Shown here: positions 1 to 10,033 of the stretch, in pieces
Position numbering within the stretch: the stretch's first letter is position 1
How the letters are laid out: each line of letters begins with the position of its first letter
Origin: Mesostigma viride
Taxonomy: Eukaryota > Streptophyta > Mesostigmatophyceae > Mesostigmatales > Mesostigmataceae
DNA: 62,000 bases
Direction of reading: 5' to 3'
Assembly: GCA_009746045.1 (NCBI GenBank)
Contig: RPFO01000102.1
Location: forward strand, 323,322 to 385,321
Translations under genes and position numbers: made by a program
Notes under the pieces: generated by a model
The model's database searches: none
What the model was told of the DNA's origin: nothing
What the model saw: the letters and a program-made list of their open reading frames with translations, nothing else

Positions 1-688
1 GCTCTTAGATCCATCTGTTGGCGTACGAAAAACCCCTGTTGAATACAGAAGTTCAATCAGCTAGCTGGGCGTACATAACCTCTCCATTTGGCATGGAACG
101 AATCAAACGCCAATAAAACGTCCTAAAGAATGGCGGCCCCTCTGCTCTCTCTCTCTCCCCTCTGCGCGACTCCACTACCCTTCCCTCGACATTTCCACCC
201 TTGCCCCCCATCCGCGATACCCGAATAGCGAACTTGCTTTTTAAACGTTTTGAAGGACGGCTTCCGACCCTAGACCTTCATTCACGCCAACTCGGACTCA
301 TTCGCGATCCCTCGGCCATCTTCCCTTTCAGGGAAAAAACCCACGAACAAAATAGCCTTTACATTCGCGGCCAAAAAAAACGCGTTTTCCATTAAGTGTG
401 TTTGCCTAATTTAATTGTAATCATTCATTTTTTAAAAAACAGTTCAGGTCCCCTTAACAAACCTCCAGAAAATGATTTCATTAAATTTGGGCATATTTAC
501 ATTTAAAAACATCATCGTTCCGTCGCACTACTTTTTGCGTTTCCGTTTACGTTGTTTCCCTGGTCTTGAATAAAGATCGACACCATTCCCCTTCATCGTC
601 GCGAATTCATTAAGGCCCCTCCGCATTTCTCTGCTCCTCCACCTCGCTTTCCTCGCCTCCTCTACCATCATCTTCTTTTCACACAACC

Positions 689-911
689 ATGGCTGGCACC
701 ATTGTACAATCCCAAAATTTCTCAAACCTCCTCGCCTCTAACCTCAACCTCTCCGCTCCCCTTCGCCCTTGCGCAGTTTTCTCGGCCCCCCCCGTGCATA
801 CACCCTACTGCCTCTCTCTACCCCTCCTTTTCCGACCTCCGAACCTCACCCGTCCTTGTTCTTTCTCCATTGATACAAAACTGCCACGTGAAGGCACAAC
901 TGGCCACGTCC
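689..911 (+). CDS. Possible first exon with a targeting-like N-terminus
   Basis: An ATG at 689 in a CCATGG context opens about 74 codons rich in Ser, Leu, Ala and Pro with few acidic residues (MAGTIVQSQNFSNLL...). That resembles a plastid or mitochondrial transit peptide. The frame ends shortly after a CAGTAAAC sequence near 914 that could be a splice donor, with a stop at 920-922. No downstream exon or known protein is recognised. CT-rich DNA gives such open frames by chance, so this is only a candidate. Confidence 0.15.
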
Positions 912-1393
912 AATGTCAGTAAACCTCAGTACCTTCCAGGGCGCGGTATCTCAATCTCTCCAATTCGCCGAGTACAACCATTTATTTTTACAACGCCAAG
1001 GGCCGTGGCCTCCATTACACGCAATGATAAGCTCTTATGCGAGAGATAAACACGTCGTTAATGTGCAACCGTGTCCCTTGAAATTAACTATACAACTCCT
1101 CGGCCTCACCGCTTCTATAATAAATTAACGCCCGAAAAAAACATTGGCTCCCCCCTACGACCAACTACCTCTTTCTCTTTTTTTTTTGGAGGTCCAACGG
1201 CCGCGTTGGCCATCACGTAAATCACAACAGCAATGATGGAAAACTGGATGCAGTCCAACGGCCTTTCCTCCCTCCCTCCCTCATCCAAGAAAATCAGGAT
1301 AAGACGCATCGCCCATACTCCTCCTCCTCCCCTCCTGGCCTCCCTCTCCACCATAACCCATACACGCCTCCTCCTCCCTCCACTCTACTACTC

Positions 1394-1400
1394 TATAAAA
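1394..1400 (+). promoter_or_regulatory. TATA-like box in the CT-rich flank
   Basis: TATAAAA lies between C/T-rich tracts, about 140 bases upstream of an ATG at 1536 whose reading frame is only 19 codons long. Any gene it served was interrupted by element A at 1646, or lies outside what can be read here. Confidence 0.2.
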
Positions 1401-1645
1401 CAAGTACTTGCCTCCCGTCCCTCCCTCCCTGTCCCTGCCCTTTTCACAAGACCTCTCCCTGCGGACATCTCTGCTCCCATCACACAACCCAAAAACATCC
1501 TCCTCACCTACAAACACCTCCCACCTCGCACCTCCATGGCTGCGGAGGTCAACTATCATATTTATGCAATCGTCTCGTTTTGCCATCGTTGACCCACGCC
1601 GTCAACTGGCAGAGATGACAAGCGGGACCAACCGTAGGCCCGTAC

Positions 1646-2336
1646 AGTTAACGTTCTTAGCAAACGCAATGTGAAGGATATGGTTGCAATGCAGCAATGT
1701 GTGAATATGGTTGGAAACGGAGCTTTGTTAAAATTGGATAATGTTACAGCGCTCACACACTTGAGGCTTGTACACGCGTTTGCCAAGTCAAGGCAACACG
1801 TGAGGCGGGCTCGCAAGAGATGCCCAATGGCACTGGCCTATTCTTTATATACTTGTGCACTGTGCTTGCTAGTCCTGAGCAGCCTAGGAGGCCTGCTCAG
1901 TAATAACACCCGGTACAGTATTCACTACCTGTACAGCGCCCAGTTCCTATACAGTAGGTCTGCCATACAGGCACAGTGACCACAGAGCACAGTCCACAGT
2001 GACTATTGCATCTGCACCTAGAAGTCCAGGACTAAGCCTGCGGTACCAACAGACCACAGGTTAAGGTTCCTATTTCCTGCGTACGACGTATTAATCCAAT
2101 ACCGTCGTAGGTTCAGCACCTAATTCCTGTCAGCCCAGGAATTACTGTCGACCCCATATGTCGTCGGCAAATATTCACGTCCGACTTAGAAGAACAGCCG
2201 GCTCGCGCTCGCGCGCGACCGGGAAGTCGGAACGCCATAACTTTCTTGATACTTGTCGGAATGAACTCGTTCCGGTGCCGCTGGAATCGCAGAGATATGC
2301 CGAATCAGGATCACGCCAATGCGCTTGGCGTTAACT
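1646..2336 (-). repeat. Element A 3' LTR
   Basis: This 691-bp LTR matches 10034-10731 with few differences, and matches the LTRs of element B over U3. The last ~150 bases of U5 differ clearly from B. The ends form an 8-bp inverted repeat, AGTTAACG/CGTTAACT, instead of TG...CA. A TATATAAAG promoter motif reads on the minus strand near 1843-1852. Confidence 0.92.
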
Positions 2337-2356
2337 CCAATCCTTTCTTTTCTTGA
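2337..2356 (-). other. Element A polypurine tract
   Basis: The minus strand reads AAGAAAAGAAAGGATTGG directly before the 3' LTR. This is the expected plus-strand primer position. The same tract precedes the B 3' LTR at 58285-58301, and it fixes the orientation of both elements. Confidence 0.8.
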
Positions 2357-3083
2357 GCTGTAGCAGCTCACACAAGTCTACATACAAACACACACAATGG
2401 GTACTGGACATCCTCCCCGACTACAAGTCACAACCCGCTGGGCATGACAGTCAGCTTGGATTCCTTATTATATGTACATAGCACCCATACTGGCTCAGGA
2501 GCACAAACAAATTACAATGAGTCCCTATCCCTTCACGGGAGGCTCGTTGTGTTACCCATGTACAAGAGGTTGGCCAACTGTGGCAGCCCATAGGTGTTCA
2601 GCTAAGAACTTGAGAAGTATGTACAACCTTCAGGACCTTAGGCGAAACCCCACAGATCACCCACAACAGCTCATCAGAAAACATTGCTGACCCCCAGACG
2701 GGAGTCGGCGCCGGTCTGCTGCCCCTTATCGAACCAGACACAACATCTACGCGAAGCACATGCAAAACACAAGCTCCTATACTCGTTCCAACCGTGGAAA
2801 ATCAGGGGACCTGTCGCCACCTCACCAGCATGGTGGATGGGTCAGCCAGTCCGTGAAACTCCGCCTTAAGACGGCACCAGGGAATCGAACCCCGCCCACA
2901 AACCACAGATCTGGGGAAACCTCAGACTGAGATGAAAACCCCAGATAGACATCTCTCCATCAGAGACAATGTCAGACATTCCCACACCAGAGACATGTCT
3001 CACCCCTCAAGGTGTGCTCAGGATTATGTACAATCAAGCTCCCAGCCTGATATCCAGAGACTTAAGCACCCAGCTCTCAGCTT
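2357..3083 (-). other. Element A 3' untranslated region
   Basis: This is non-coding sequence between the RNase H stop and the polypurine tract. It is closely matched, inverted, by 57542-58284 of element B. No ORF or structured RNA is recognised. Confidence 0.7.
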
Positions 3084-3884
3084 TTAGACAGATAGACCGA
3101 CTTGACAGTCAGCATTCATGAGCTTCCTCAGTACATTGTACTGGGCTGGGGCCTTGTGTGGCAGCTTTGTCAATGCATCAGCAGGGTTCTCCTCGCCAGG
3201 GATATGCTTCAAGTCAACCAAACTGGCCAACTCCTTCAGCAACAAATAATCCAGGTCCCGGCTTCTGGCCAGCTGCTTGTGAACAAACTGGACCATACCC
3301 ATGCTGTCTGTTAGCAACAACGTCTCCATCTGCAAGGTCCAAGGGGTAACTGAAGCCAGCTCCAGCATTAACTCCTTTATGTACAGGCTGGACTGGATCC
3401 CCTCGCATATGGCCCTGCATTCTGCCACATCTGAACTGATACAGACCCTCTTCTGCAGTCTGCTGTACCAGCTGAACAAACTTGCCCTGCTCTGATAAAA
3501 AGCAAACAGAGCAGCAGATCTCCCCCTGACCTTGGTAACCTGGCGAGCATCCATGGAACTGTCAACAAAGATCTCCAAGGTGATAGGCTGGGCAAAGTCA
3601 ATCCCAGACAAAATCAGATCAGGGGTACTCTCCACCAACCGGGCTATGACTCGAGGCTTCTCATCCTCAAGCACCTCATCAGGCATTCTGCTATGGACCA
3701 TCAAAGACGGACCACAGATGCTGGCAAACCAGGCCCACATGCCTCTCAACTCAGGTCCTGCAGCCTGGGTGATCTTCTCTGGCAAGGCCTTCACAATGGT
3801 CTGTTTATAATCTCCTCCAGCCTGAAGCCTGATACTCCACTCCCCGTCCCTCCTGAACAGGGTAGCCTGCATTCCACAGAACAC
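3084..3884 (-). CDS. Element A RNase H region (copia type)
   Basis: The minus-strand frame covers the RT thumb/connection and the RNase H domain that degrades the RNA of the cDNA hybrid. Visible RNase H landmarks, in order, are the Asp in IFVDSS, the Glu in AECRAI, the Asp in LLTDS, and the closing NPADALTK motif typical of copia elements. The frame belongs downstream of the RT frame ending at 3884. The protein sequence can be continued across the join only by changing frame near 3940, so a small indel has split one RT-RNase H polypeptide. Element B carries a very similar copy at 56850-57541. Confidence 0.85.
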   Translation of the reverse strand: MFCGMQATLFRRDGEWSIRLQAGGDYKQTIVKALPEKITQAAGPELRGMWAWFASICGPSLMVHSRMPDEVLEDEKPRVIARLVESTPDLILSGIDFAQPITLEIFVDSSMDARQVTKVRGRSAALFAFYQSRASLFSWYSRLQKRVCISSDVAECRAICEGIQSSLYIKELMLELASVTPWTLQMETLLLTDSMGMVQFVHKQLARSRDLDYLLLKELASLVDLKHIPGEENPADALTKLPHKAPAQYNVLRKLMNADCQVGLSV

Positions 3885-4813
3885 TACAGGCTTGTTGGGC
3901 TCCTGCCACAGCTCTTGCCCAGTGAAAACTTGCCACTGATGACAGGAATAAACTTCTTCAGCCAGGTCGTGGGGGCTAGCAAATGCAGATCATCTCCATG
4001 CAAACTAGCATACACTGGCAGACCCTCCCATTGGGCCAGCAGCAAACAGGGATCAACTGAAGACACTCTCAAGCCACACTCACTGATCAGAGCTTCCTGC
4101 AGCGTGAGTCTCCAGATGATTGGGCTCGACCTGAGTCCTTCCAGGCCCTTCAGAATAACCAGGAATTGTTGATGCAGCTCCAGCTTCCAGATGGCAGGCA
4201 CCTCAACACAGTAAGGCTCATCCTGCTTCCACACCCTCCTGGCCACTTCTGGATCAGATTTTAAAAATGCCCTCTTGAAGTCCAGCAGCACTGATGACAT
4301 AGCTGCTCCCCTGTTCAGCAACCCCACGTAGAGACATAGCAAAATTCTCCATGTGTCGTGTAGCATCCCTGGCGTGTACAGCTCCTCTCCTGGCAGACTC
4401 CCCGTGCCGTGATACTCATTCAGGACAGGCCTGACATGGGGCACTGATACCTCATCCACAACCTTCCTCTTCAGCACAAATCTCAAAGCAAGCTTCCTTG
4501 ATGCTGGGGGACGTCTGTCTGTTGGTGCAGCACACTCAAACTGCAACCACTCCTCCAATGCCTTGGAGAAGGCGAGCTTCCAAGCCTCAAACAAAGTAGG
4601 CGAGCTCATCTCTTGGACCAGCTGGTCATATGTCAAAGGAGAGTGTGCAGCAAGGCTCCTGTGAGTTATGCCAATACTGCTGGGGTGCAACACAGCTGGA
4701 ATCACCAAACTGGCTGCTGGGGGCACCTCCCCTTCATCCCATTTTACACCCTTGACCGGCTTGGCCCTGCACCTGACTGGAAATGTTGTCCTGAAATTTT
4801 CTAGGGGAATCAT
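3884..4813 (-). pseudogene. Element A reverse transcriptase (copia type), frame-broken
   Basis: This 309-codon frame matches copia RT. It has a W/KAL..EEW start block, a VRPVLNEYHG block equivalent to the usual KARLVAKG region, the catalytic-Asp block LLDFKRAF near residue 180, and an LHGDD box near residue 272 in place of YVDD. It begins at an ATGA overlap with the upstream integrase/protease frame (4810-4813). In element D the equivalent regions are one continuous frame, so the overlap may be a mutation rather than a designed frameshift. The frame is lost near 3940, before RNase H. Confidence 0.82.
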
Positions 4814-6543
4814 CCCCCAGCCATCTCTTTCAGAGCTGTAGCTCTGATAGAAATCCCAGGATTGCCCAGAAAATTCTGACCCAAAATCACAGGGCCATCA
4901 TAGTCCTCTAGGACAAGGAAGGTCACATCCACACCCATGACAGGGGCAGTAACCTCTCCCAACACCCTTAGATGCGTCCTACCACTGAAATCAGACACCC
5001 AGGGGCAACTTGGTTCTCCGACCAGCAGTTCTCCTGTATGCTGAGGTCCCATGACAGAAACCTGTGCATTGGTATCTATCTCCATGGCAGCTACCTCAGG
5101 TTCATCCAACTGGACAAGCTTGGACACCTTAGGCTCCTTCTTGGCTCTTTGCAAAGCCTGTACAATATCTGATAGACGCACACCCCTAGGCCTGGTGTCG
5201 GGCCGTTCCGGAGGTGCAGCCTGTCCGCCTGCTTGCCCAACCACCGTATGTGAAGGTACCCCAGGGGCCGGGCCAGGGTCACCCTGAGGGCTCGATACAG
5301 CTGTAGCACCCTGATCAGGAAGCTCCACGTCACCCCCGCCTTGTACACCAACGGGCACCTGGAAGAGGTCTCCTTGATTACCTCCCCGGGGACGGATCTT
5401 TGACCAGGACAGACGGTGCACTGCTTGGGAGCCATCAATGGCCACCCAGCACTTATGGCCAGCGGCTTCTACTCGGGTCACCACCCCATCATGCCAGCTG
5501 CCACGTTTCCCTGGAAAGCTTGGTTCCTTCCACACAACAACCTGTTGTCCAACGTTAGGTTCTAGGACACTCCAGCCCTTGTCTTTCTGCCTCAGCTTGA
5601 GGAACTTGGCCTCTAGCTTCTCCTTCCATGCCTGCTCAGCATCAGCTGGCAGCATCCTGGTATGCAGCATAAGAGGATTGATGGCAATGTCACCAAAGAA
5701 CATGGGAGTCCTGAGGTTCAGCCTATCCTCCACAGAACGTAGCCATGCAGATGTCACAATGGCAGATGACGTCCTTGGAATCCTCTCCACCAGCAGCACA
5801 GTCTTGATCTCTTGGATGGCTCTCTCCACCACCCCTTGCTGGCCGTGGCTCTCCCTGGGTGTAATCAGCAACTCTGGAAACTCTGGCAGGTTCTCACAGC
5901 ACTCAAACTGAATGTCACACTGCAACAACTCCAACCCAGGGTACCTGCTCCTTGTCAACTTCAGAGCAGCAATTAATGTAGGCTTCTCCATGTCAGGCAG
6001 GATCTCTAGGGTCTTGTACTTGGTATATCTGTCCACTGCCACCAGCAGCTTCAAACCCCTGATTCTCTGAATATCTACCTGCACATGGCCTGGCTGCAAA
6101 ATAGGAGTCCTGGCATGAGACTGCTTGGGCTTTCTAGCAACTAGCCTGCACTTGCAAGCTTGAGCAACCTGTTGGCAGATGGAGTACAACTCACTTCCTC
6201 CCAGCCGTCTAGCAACTTGCAAAGACTGAGCTGCATGGCCAAACATGGTATGCAACCTTGAGGCAATGTCATACAAGAGAGAAAATCTTTTATTGTCATT
6301 ATTAGCACTCAAGGTATGTACAGATCCCTTATGTACAGGAGGCACCAGGGTCGTGCCTGTCAGACTGTCTCCAGCCCTATCCTCATCCTGACCATCCTGT
6401 GCCAGTCCTGCACGGTCAGAATGCTTCTGAGATCCACCTGGGTCCACATCACCAGGTCCTACCTCAGGCTCAGCACCGCCATGGCGGGCACGTTGGCGAG
6501 TAACCACTGCAGCTACAGCTGGCATACTCTCTGTGGTAACCAA
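4810..6543 (-). CDS. Element A integrase followed by a protease-like domain
   Basis: 577 codons. The N-terminal third has an H-H-C-C zinc-binding pattern (HTMFGH ... CQQ..QACKC). The integrase core shows Asp in VQVDIQ near residue 156, Asp in LQCDIQFE near 210 and Glu in GVVERAIQ near 240, the DDE set that inserts cDNA into chromosomes. After an SH3-like C-terminal domain comes a retropepsin-like fold: AMEIDTNAQVSVMG near residue 490 and, further on, PVILGQNFL, the usual hydrophobic-Gly motif. The active-site triplet is DTN rather than DTG or DSG. Normal copia order is protease before integrase, so this arrangement is unusual and is shared with element D. Confidence 0.82.
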   Translation of the reverse strand: MVTTESMPAVAAVVTRQRARHGGAEPEVGPGDVDPGGSQKHSDRAGLAQDGQDEDRAGDSLTGTTLVPPVHKGSVHTLSANNDNKRFSLLYDIASRLHTMFGHAAQSLQVARRLGGSELYSICQQVAQACKCRLVARKPKQSHARTPILQPGHVQVDIQRIRGLKLLVAVDRYTKYKTLEILPDMEKPTLIAALKLTRSRYPGLELLQCDIQFECCENLPEFPELLITPRESHGQQGVVERAIQEIKTVLLVERIPRTSSAIVTSAWLRSVEDRLNLRTPMFFGDIAINPLMLHTRMLPADAEQAWKEKLEAKFLKLRQKDKGWSVLEPNVGQQVVVWKEPSFPGKRGSWHDGVVTRVEAAGHKCWVAIDGSQAVHRLSWSKIRPRGGNQGDLFQVPVGVQGGGDVELPDQGATAVSSPQGDPGPAPGVPSHTVVGQAGGQAAPPERPDTRPRGVRLSDIVQALQRAKKEPKVSKLVQLDEPEVAAMEIDTNAQVSVMGPQHTGELLVGEPSCPWVSDFSGRTHLRVLGEVTAPVMGVDVTFLVLEDYDGPVILGQNFLGNPGISIRATALKEMAGG

Positions 6544-6671
6544 GCTTGCCCCATCGTGTCCAATAGGCTCTTCACTAGAGCATGGGGCTGCCCCTCACTG
6601 CCGTCACTAGCAGCTACATTACACACCCCTGGGGGCACCCTCCAGGGTTCAGGGATGTGTGCAGGCTCAAG

Positions 6672-7854
6672 TCAATGATCAGCAGCCTTGCCCTTGCCCT
6701 TATCCTGGGATGGACCAGCCTTGTCCTTGCTGCCACCCTGAGCTGGCTTGCTCTGACCTTCCTGCCTCAGGTACGAGGGACACTCATTCCTGAAGTGACC
6801 CTTCCCTGGCAGAAATAACATTCCACCTGACTGATGTCCCGTGAGGTCCCACTGCTGGGCCCAGCCTTGGGAGGACCACCCACCCTCTTGAAGTCAAACT
6901 GGGACTGTGGATGCCCGACTTCGGCGGGTCCCCCGTCCAGCCCTTCTGTCACGCCCCCTCCTGGACCTTCCTCGACCCCTTGAAGAGGTCTCAGGCCCTC
7001 TCGAGGACGCTGGGCCCCCGTGGCCCGATCCCCTCATGGACTTAACCGCAGGTTCAGTGGCCTCCTCGTCCCCTTGACGAGGGCGCTTACCACCCACGTA
7101 CTTGCCGCTGAAACACTCATACAACTGGTCCGTCATGGCTGCCCAGCCATGGACCTGTCGCATGTGGATGGTCACATTATCCATGGTGACCGGATCCAGC
7201 TGCAGCGACTTGAGAAAGTCGCCCATGGCCATCCGATCTGCACGAAGAATCCCTTGGCCATGGCGTCCTCCCTCAGCTTGACGAAGTCTTCAAAGGCGTG
7301 GACCACTAGCTGCCCCTTGATGGGCTTGTAGTCCAGGTATTCTTGCTTCAGGTGGACCCATCTATGGTCCTCTTGTCACTCAGGAACACCCTGAGTCGCG
7401 TCATAAACGCCGCCCAGGTGTCCCCCGCCGTGTGTCGCTCCCGAACAAACTTGAACAGCCGCCTCGCCGACTGCCTTATGTAGGCACTAGACGCCAGGAT
7501 GCGAAGCTTGTCACCGGTGTAGATGTCCGTGTACAAGTTCATGTCCTCTAACATCCTCTCAGCGTCCCGGGGCTGCCAATTGTCCTTGATGGACTGAAAC
7601 TGGCCTAGCACCGCGTACCCCTCAGCCACGGTCGGTCGCTTAGGTGCCGCTTGATCTGCAGCTGGCGCGTTCTGACCGCCCTGAGATCCTTGGCTCTGAT
7701 CATCTGGCAGCGCAGCCTGGTCTCCCAGCGCCTGGCCGTCACCGCGTCCATCGCGTCCACCGCGTCCATCGCGTCCATCTCGTCCATCCATCCCAGCGCC
7801 GCGCCGCGCAAAGCCCATAAGGCGCGCTTGTTGGTCAATAGCTCCCTCACTCAT
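6672..7854 (-). pseudogene. Element A gag with a broken zinc knuckle
   Basis: Gag packages the retrotransposon RNA. The frame opens at an ATG at 7854 and contains a DGRDGR repeat stretch coded by the cgtccat/cgcgtccac repeats near 7745-7790. A capsid-like helical region follows (EGYAVLGQFQSIKDNW...). After frame changes near 7348 and 6900 there is an Arg-rich segment and one CCHC knuckle: CYFC is read in one frame, and the rest (GHFRNEC) appears only after a shift. The final stop is near 6672. At least two frameshifts make it non-functional as it stands. Confidence 0.72.
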
Positions 7855-7971
7855 GATGGCCTCTGTTCAGATCTGCTACAGCCAGCCAAGTGGCCAACTT
7901 AGCAGCAATTAAAGCAATATAAGCTACTGAACAAGAAAGGAAAATGCCAAGTGTTACCACTCAGTCAAGAC
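7855..7971 (-). other. Element A leader next to gag
   Basis: This short non-coding piece lies between the gag start and the hairpin composite. Its last five bases (7967-7971, AAGAC) are the left copy of the composite's target duplication. Confidence 0.6.
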
Positions 7972-8156
7972 AGTTAGGTTAATATTGTGCGGAAACCTTT
8001 TTGCCACTTGGGCTACTCAGGTTCCGCACAATATTACCGGCGATAACCACTCGCCGGACACTCAAGTTCACACCGGCGTGGTTATCGCCGGTAATATTGT
8101 GCGGAACCTGAGTAGCCCAAGTGGCAAAAAGGTTTCCGCACAATATTAACCTAACT

Positions 8157-8391
8157 AAAACCTAGCCTCTTGGGGCGAGGACGAATCACTAGGCTCGGAA
8201 CACCCGTATGCATGAATATGATTGAATATAAGCATCTCGTTGGTGCAAATATCGATATGAATATGATCGAATATGAGCATCTCCTTGGTGCGCATATGAT
8301 TAGAGCCGGGTGCCAAATCGGAACGAATTATTCCCCAAATAATCCGCTTCCGAGTGGATTCGAACCTGCGCCCCGCAAGGATCCAGGTCTT
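8157..8391 (-). repeat. Spacer S1 with tRNA T-arm-like motif
   Basis: This 235-bp spacer also occurs at 18010-18244 and inverted at 18451-18685. On the minus strand it starts AAGACCTGG and carries GGTTCGAATCC at 8356-8366, the consensus of the tRNA T loop and of the RNA polymerase III B box. The other end starts AAAACCTAG and is an imperfect inverted copy of the first ~35 bases. Two ~45-bp imperfect tandem repeats built on GAATATGAT lie in the middle. No complete tRNA folds from it. Confidence 0.7.
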
Positions 8392-8602
8392 AGTTAGGTT
8401 AATATTGTGCGGAAACCTTTTTGCCACTTGGGCTACTCAGGTTCCGCACAATATTACCGGCGATAACCACTCGCCGGACACTCAAGTTCACACCGGGTGA
8501 ACGTGGCGCGGAATTGATACCGGCGAGTGGTTTTCGCCGGATAAATAGTGACGGACCTAATTGCCAAGTGGCAAAAAGGTTCCGTCACTATTTATAATAA
8601 CT

Positions 8603-8799
8603 AAGACCTCGTAAGTCGGGGGTTCGAATCCCTGTGGTGACACGGGTATTTCCGAATACCGGAAGGAATTGATACCAGAAGGCCAAACGAAAGTGCCAGA
8701 AGGGAAAAATGCCCGGTTGGAATATCGTTAAGGCGAGATTCGGTACTGCAGTAGGCATTAGCGGTACGATAGATATCGGCCCCCACACTACGACGTTTT
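8603..8799 (+). repeat. Spacer S3 with tRNA T-arm-like motif
   Basis: This 197-bp spacer begins AAGACCTCG and carries GGTTCGAATCC at 8621-8631, preceded by AAGTC as in a tRNA variable loop, with a plausible GGGGG/CCCTG T stem. The far end, read on the minus strand, begins AAAACGTCG and resembles the first ~30 bases. It differs from S1 in the interior but has the same plan. Confidence 0.65.
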
Positions 8800-9026
8800 A
8801 GTTATTATAAATAGTGACGGAACCTTTTTTTGCCACTTGGGCAATTAGGTCCGTCACTATTTATCCGGCGAAAACCACTCGCCGGTATCAATTCCGCGCC
8901 ACGTTCACGTACGTGAACTTAACGCGGAATAGATACCGGCGAGTGGTTTTCGCCGGATAAATAGTGACGGACCTAATTGCCCAAGTGGCAAAAAAAGGTT
9001 CCGTCACTATTTATAATAACTAAGAC

Positions 9027-9993
9027 CACCACGGTCGCCCGCAGGCGCGTCCTGGTTCTCCTTGTCGCTGTCGCTGTCGCTGTCGCTCACAACAATCAGC
9101 TCTGGCACCCTGCTACCCGCTGCGCCGTTGTCGACCCGCTGTCGGCCCGCGATGACAGAATCGTCACCGTTAGTATAGTAGACAGGTGACAACCCGTCGT
9201 TGGCACCCCGCGGATTGTATCTTGGCACCTCGTGGTCGCCAAGCGCCTCGTCGCCTAGCCCAGCGACGCCCACTGCTCCCACCTCAAGGTCACTATCGTA
9301 GCCAAGAGGGGCAAACTCTTCCCAACGCGTCACACGAACGCGAAGGGGTTGGGGCAGTTCCTGAAAAGGAACCCTTGCTCGCTCCGGAAACCTGCCGACT
9401 CGTGCCGCACGCTGTCCTCCGGTGATGGCTTCCGCTGCCGCCTCGACCTCTGCAAGCCGCCTGTAGTGCTCCGCTCCGCGTCGTTCACGTCGAACTGGTC
9501 CCGCTGCAACACCCTCGTCGCCGATTACACCTGCGAACGTACGTGGTACACCCGCACCCGCTGCTGTCGGTACGAACTCGTGTCGCACTGCACCAGCTGT
9601 CTCCGCAGCCTCTCCTCGCCTAGCCGCCAACTCCGCACGCACCCGCTCAGCTAATGCTGTAATCACCGTCTGGATGCCGACCAAACCGTGAAGCTCTTGC
9701 TCGATGTCGTCGATGCTCCGGTGCTCCGGAATGACGATGGTTTGGACGTGCCGCAGAATGCGCTCCCAATCCTCGACCTGATCGTCGACGAATTGCACGA
9801 AGTTGCGATTAACAGACAGGTGGACGATCTGCAAGCAATAAAGATAAATCTCGAACGACACGACGCAATTCAGGCGAAATTGAACCCCCAGCAGACTGCC
9901 GAAACCGGAAATTCTGCTGCCGTTGTTCCTCCTGCACCATTCACCACCGGACGAGCTTCTCACGTCGTCAACGCTGCACACCGCAAACAGCAA
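9027..9993 (-). CDS. Element A accessory ORF in the 5' leader
   Basis: This minus-strand frame lies between the A 5' LTR and gag. Its first part looks intronic: TATTGCTTGCAG precedes 9828, a good splice acceptor, so the real exon probably starts at about 9828. The encoded protein has a likely coiled coil (DDIEQELHGLVGIQTV...), an Ala/Arg/Glu-rich middle and an acidic, Ser-rich end (VVSDSDSDSDKENQ) typical of nuclear proteins. I recognise no family. Element B has no counterpart, so it may be a captured host gene fragment or a lineage-specific accessory gene. The composite at 7972-9021 cuts its 3' end. Confidence 0.45.
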
Positions 9994-10033
9994 CGACCCT
10001 CCTGGCCGTTCCGTTGGGACTGTTTGTAATTTG

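Larger units (their letters stand above)
1..1645. other. Left flank, CT-rich, no certain gene
   Basis: No transposon protein is readable here. The plus strand is rich in C/T tracts, especially 600-900 and 1260-1500, a composition seen in promoters or 5' UTRs of many eukaryotic genes. Because element A carries a CGTAC duplication on both sides, this stretch was once contiguous with 10737 onward. It may be host sequence or an older decayed repeat. I see no homologue of it elsewhere in the window. Confidence 0.4.
7972..9021. mobile_element. Hairpin composite 1: H1-S1-H1/3-S3-H3 heterodimer
   Basis: The insertion is flanked by AAGAC (7967-7971 and 9022-9026), with AGTTA...TAACT ends. Parts: H1 hairpin 7972-8156; spacer S1 8157-8391; chimeric hairpin 8392-8602, whose left arm is family 1 and right arm family 3; spacer S3 8603-8799; H3 hairpin 8800-9021. 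The first H1 lacks about 21 bp at its centre compared with the 206-bp H1 copies at 17804-18891. Both spacers place their B-box-like motif next to the central hairpin. It has no coding capacity. The element class is unresolved: a TRIM-like LTR dimer or a foldback DNA element. Confidence 0.85.

Noticed and set aside
8603-8660. A tRNA gene at the B-box motif
   Set aside because: Only a T-arm and variable-loop-like stretch is present. There is no D arm, acceptor stem or complete anticodon arm on either strand.
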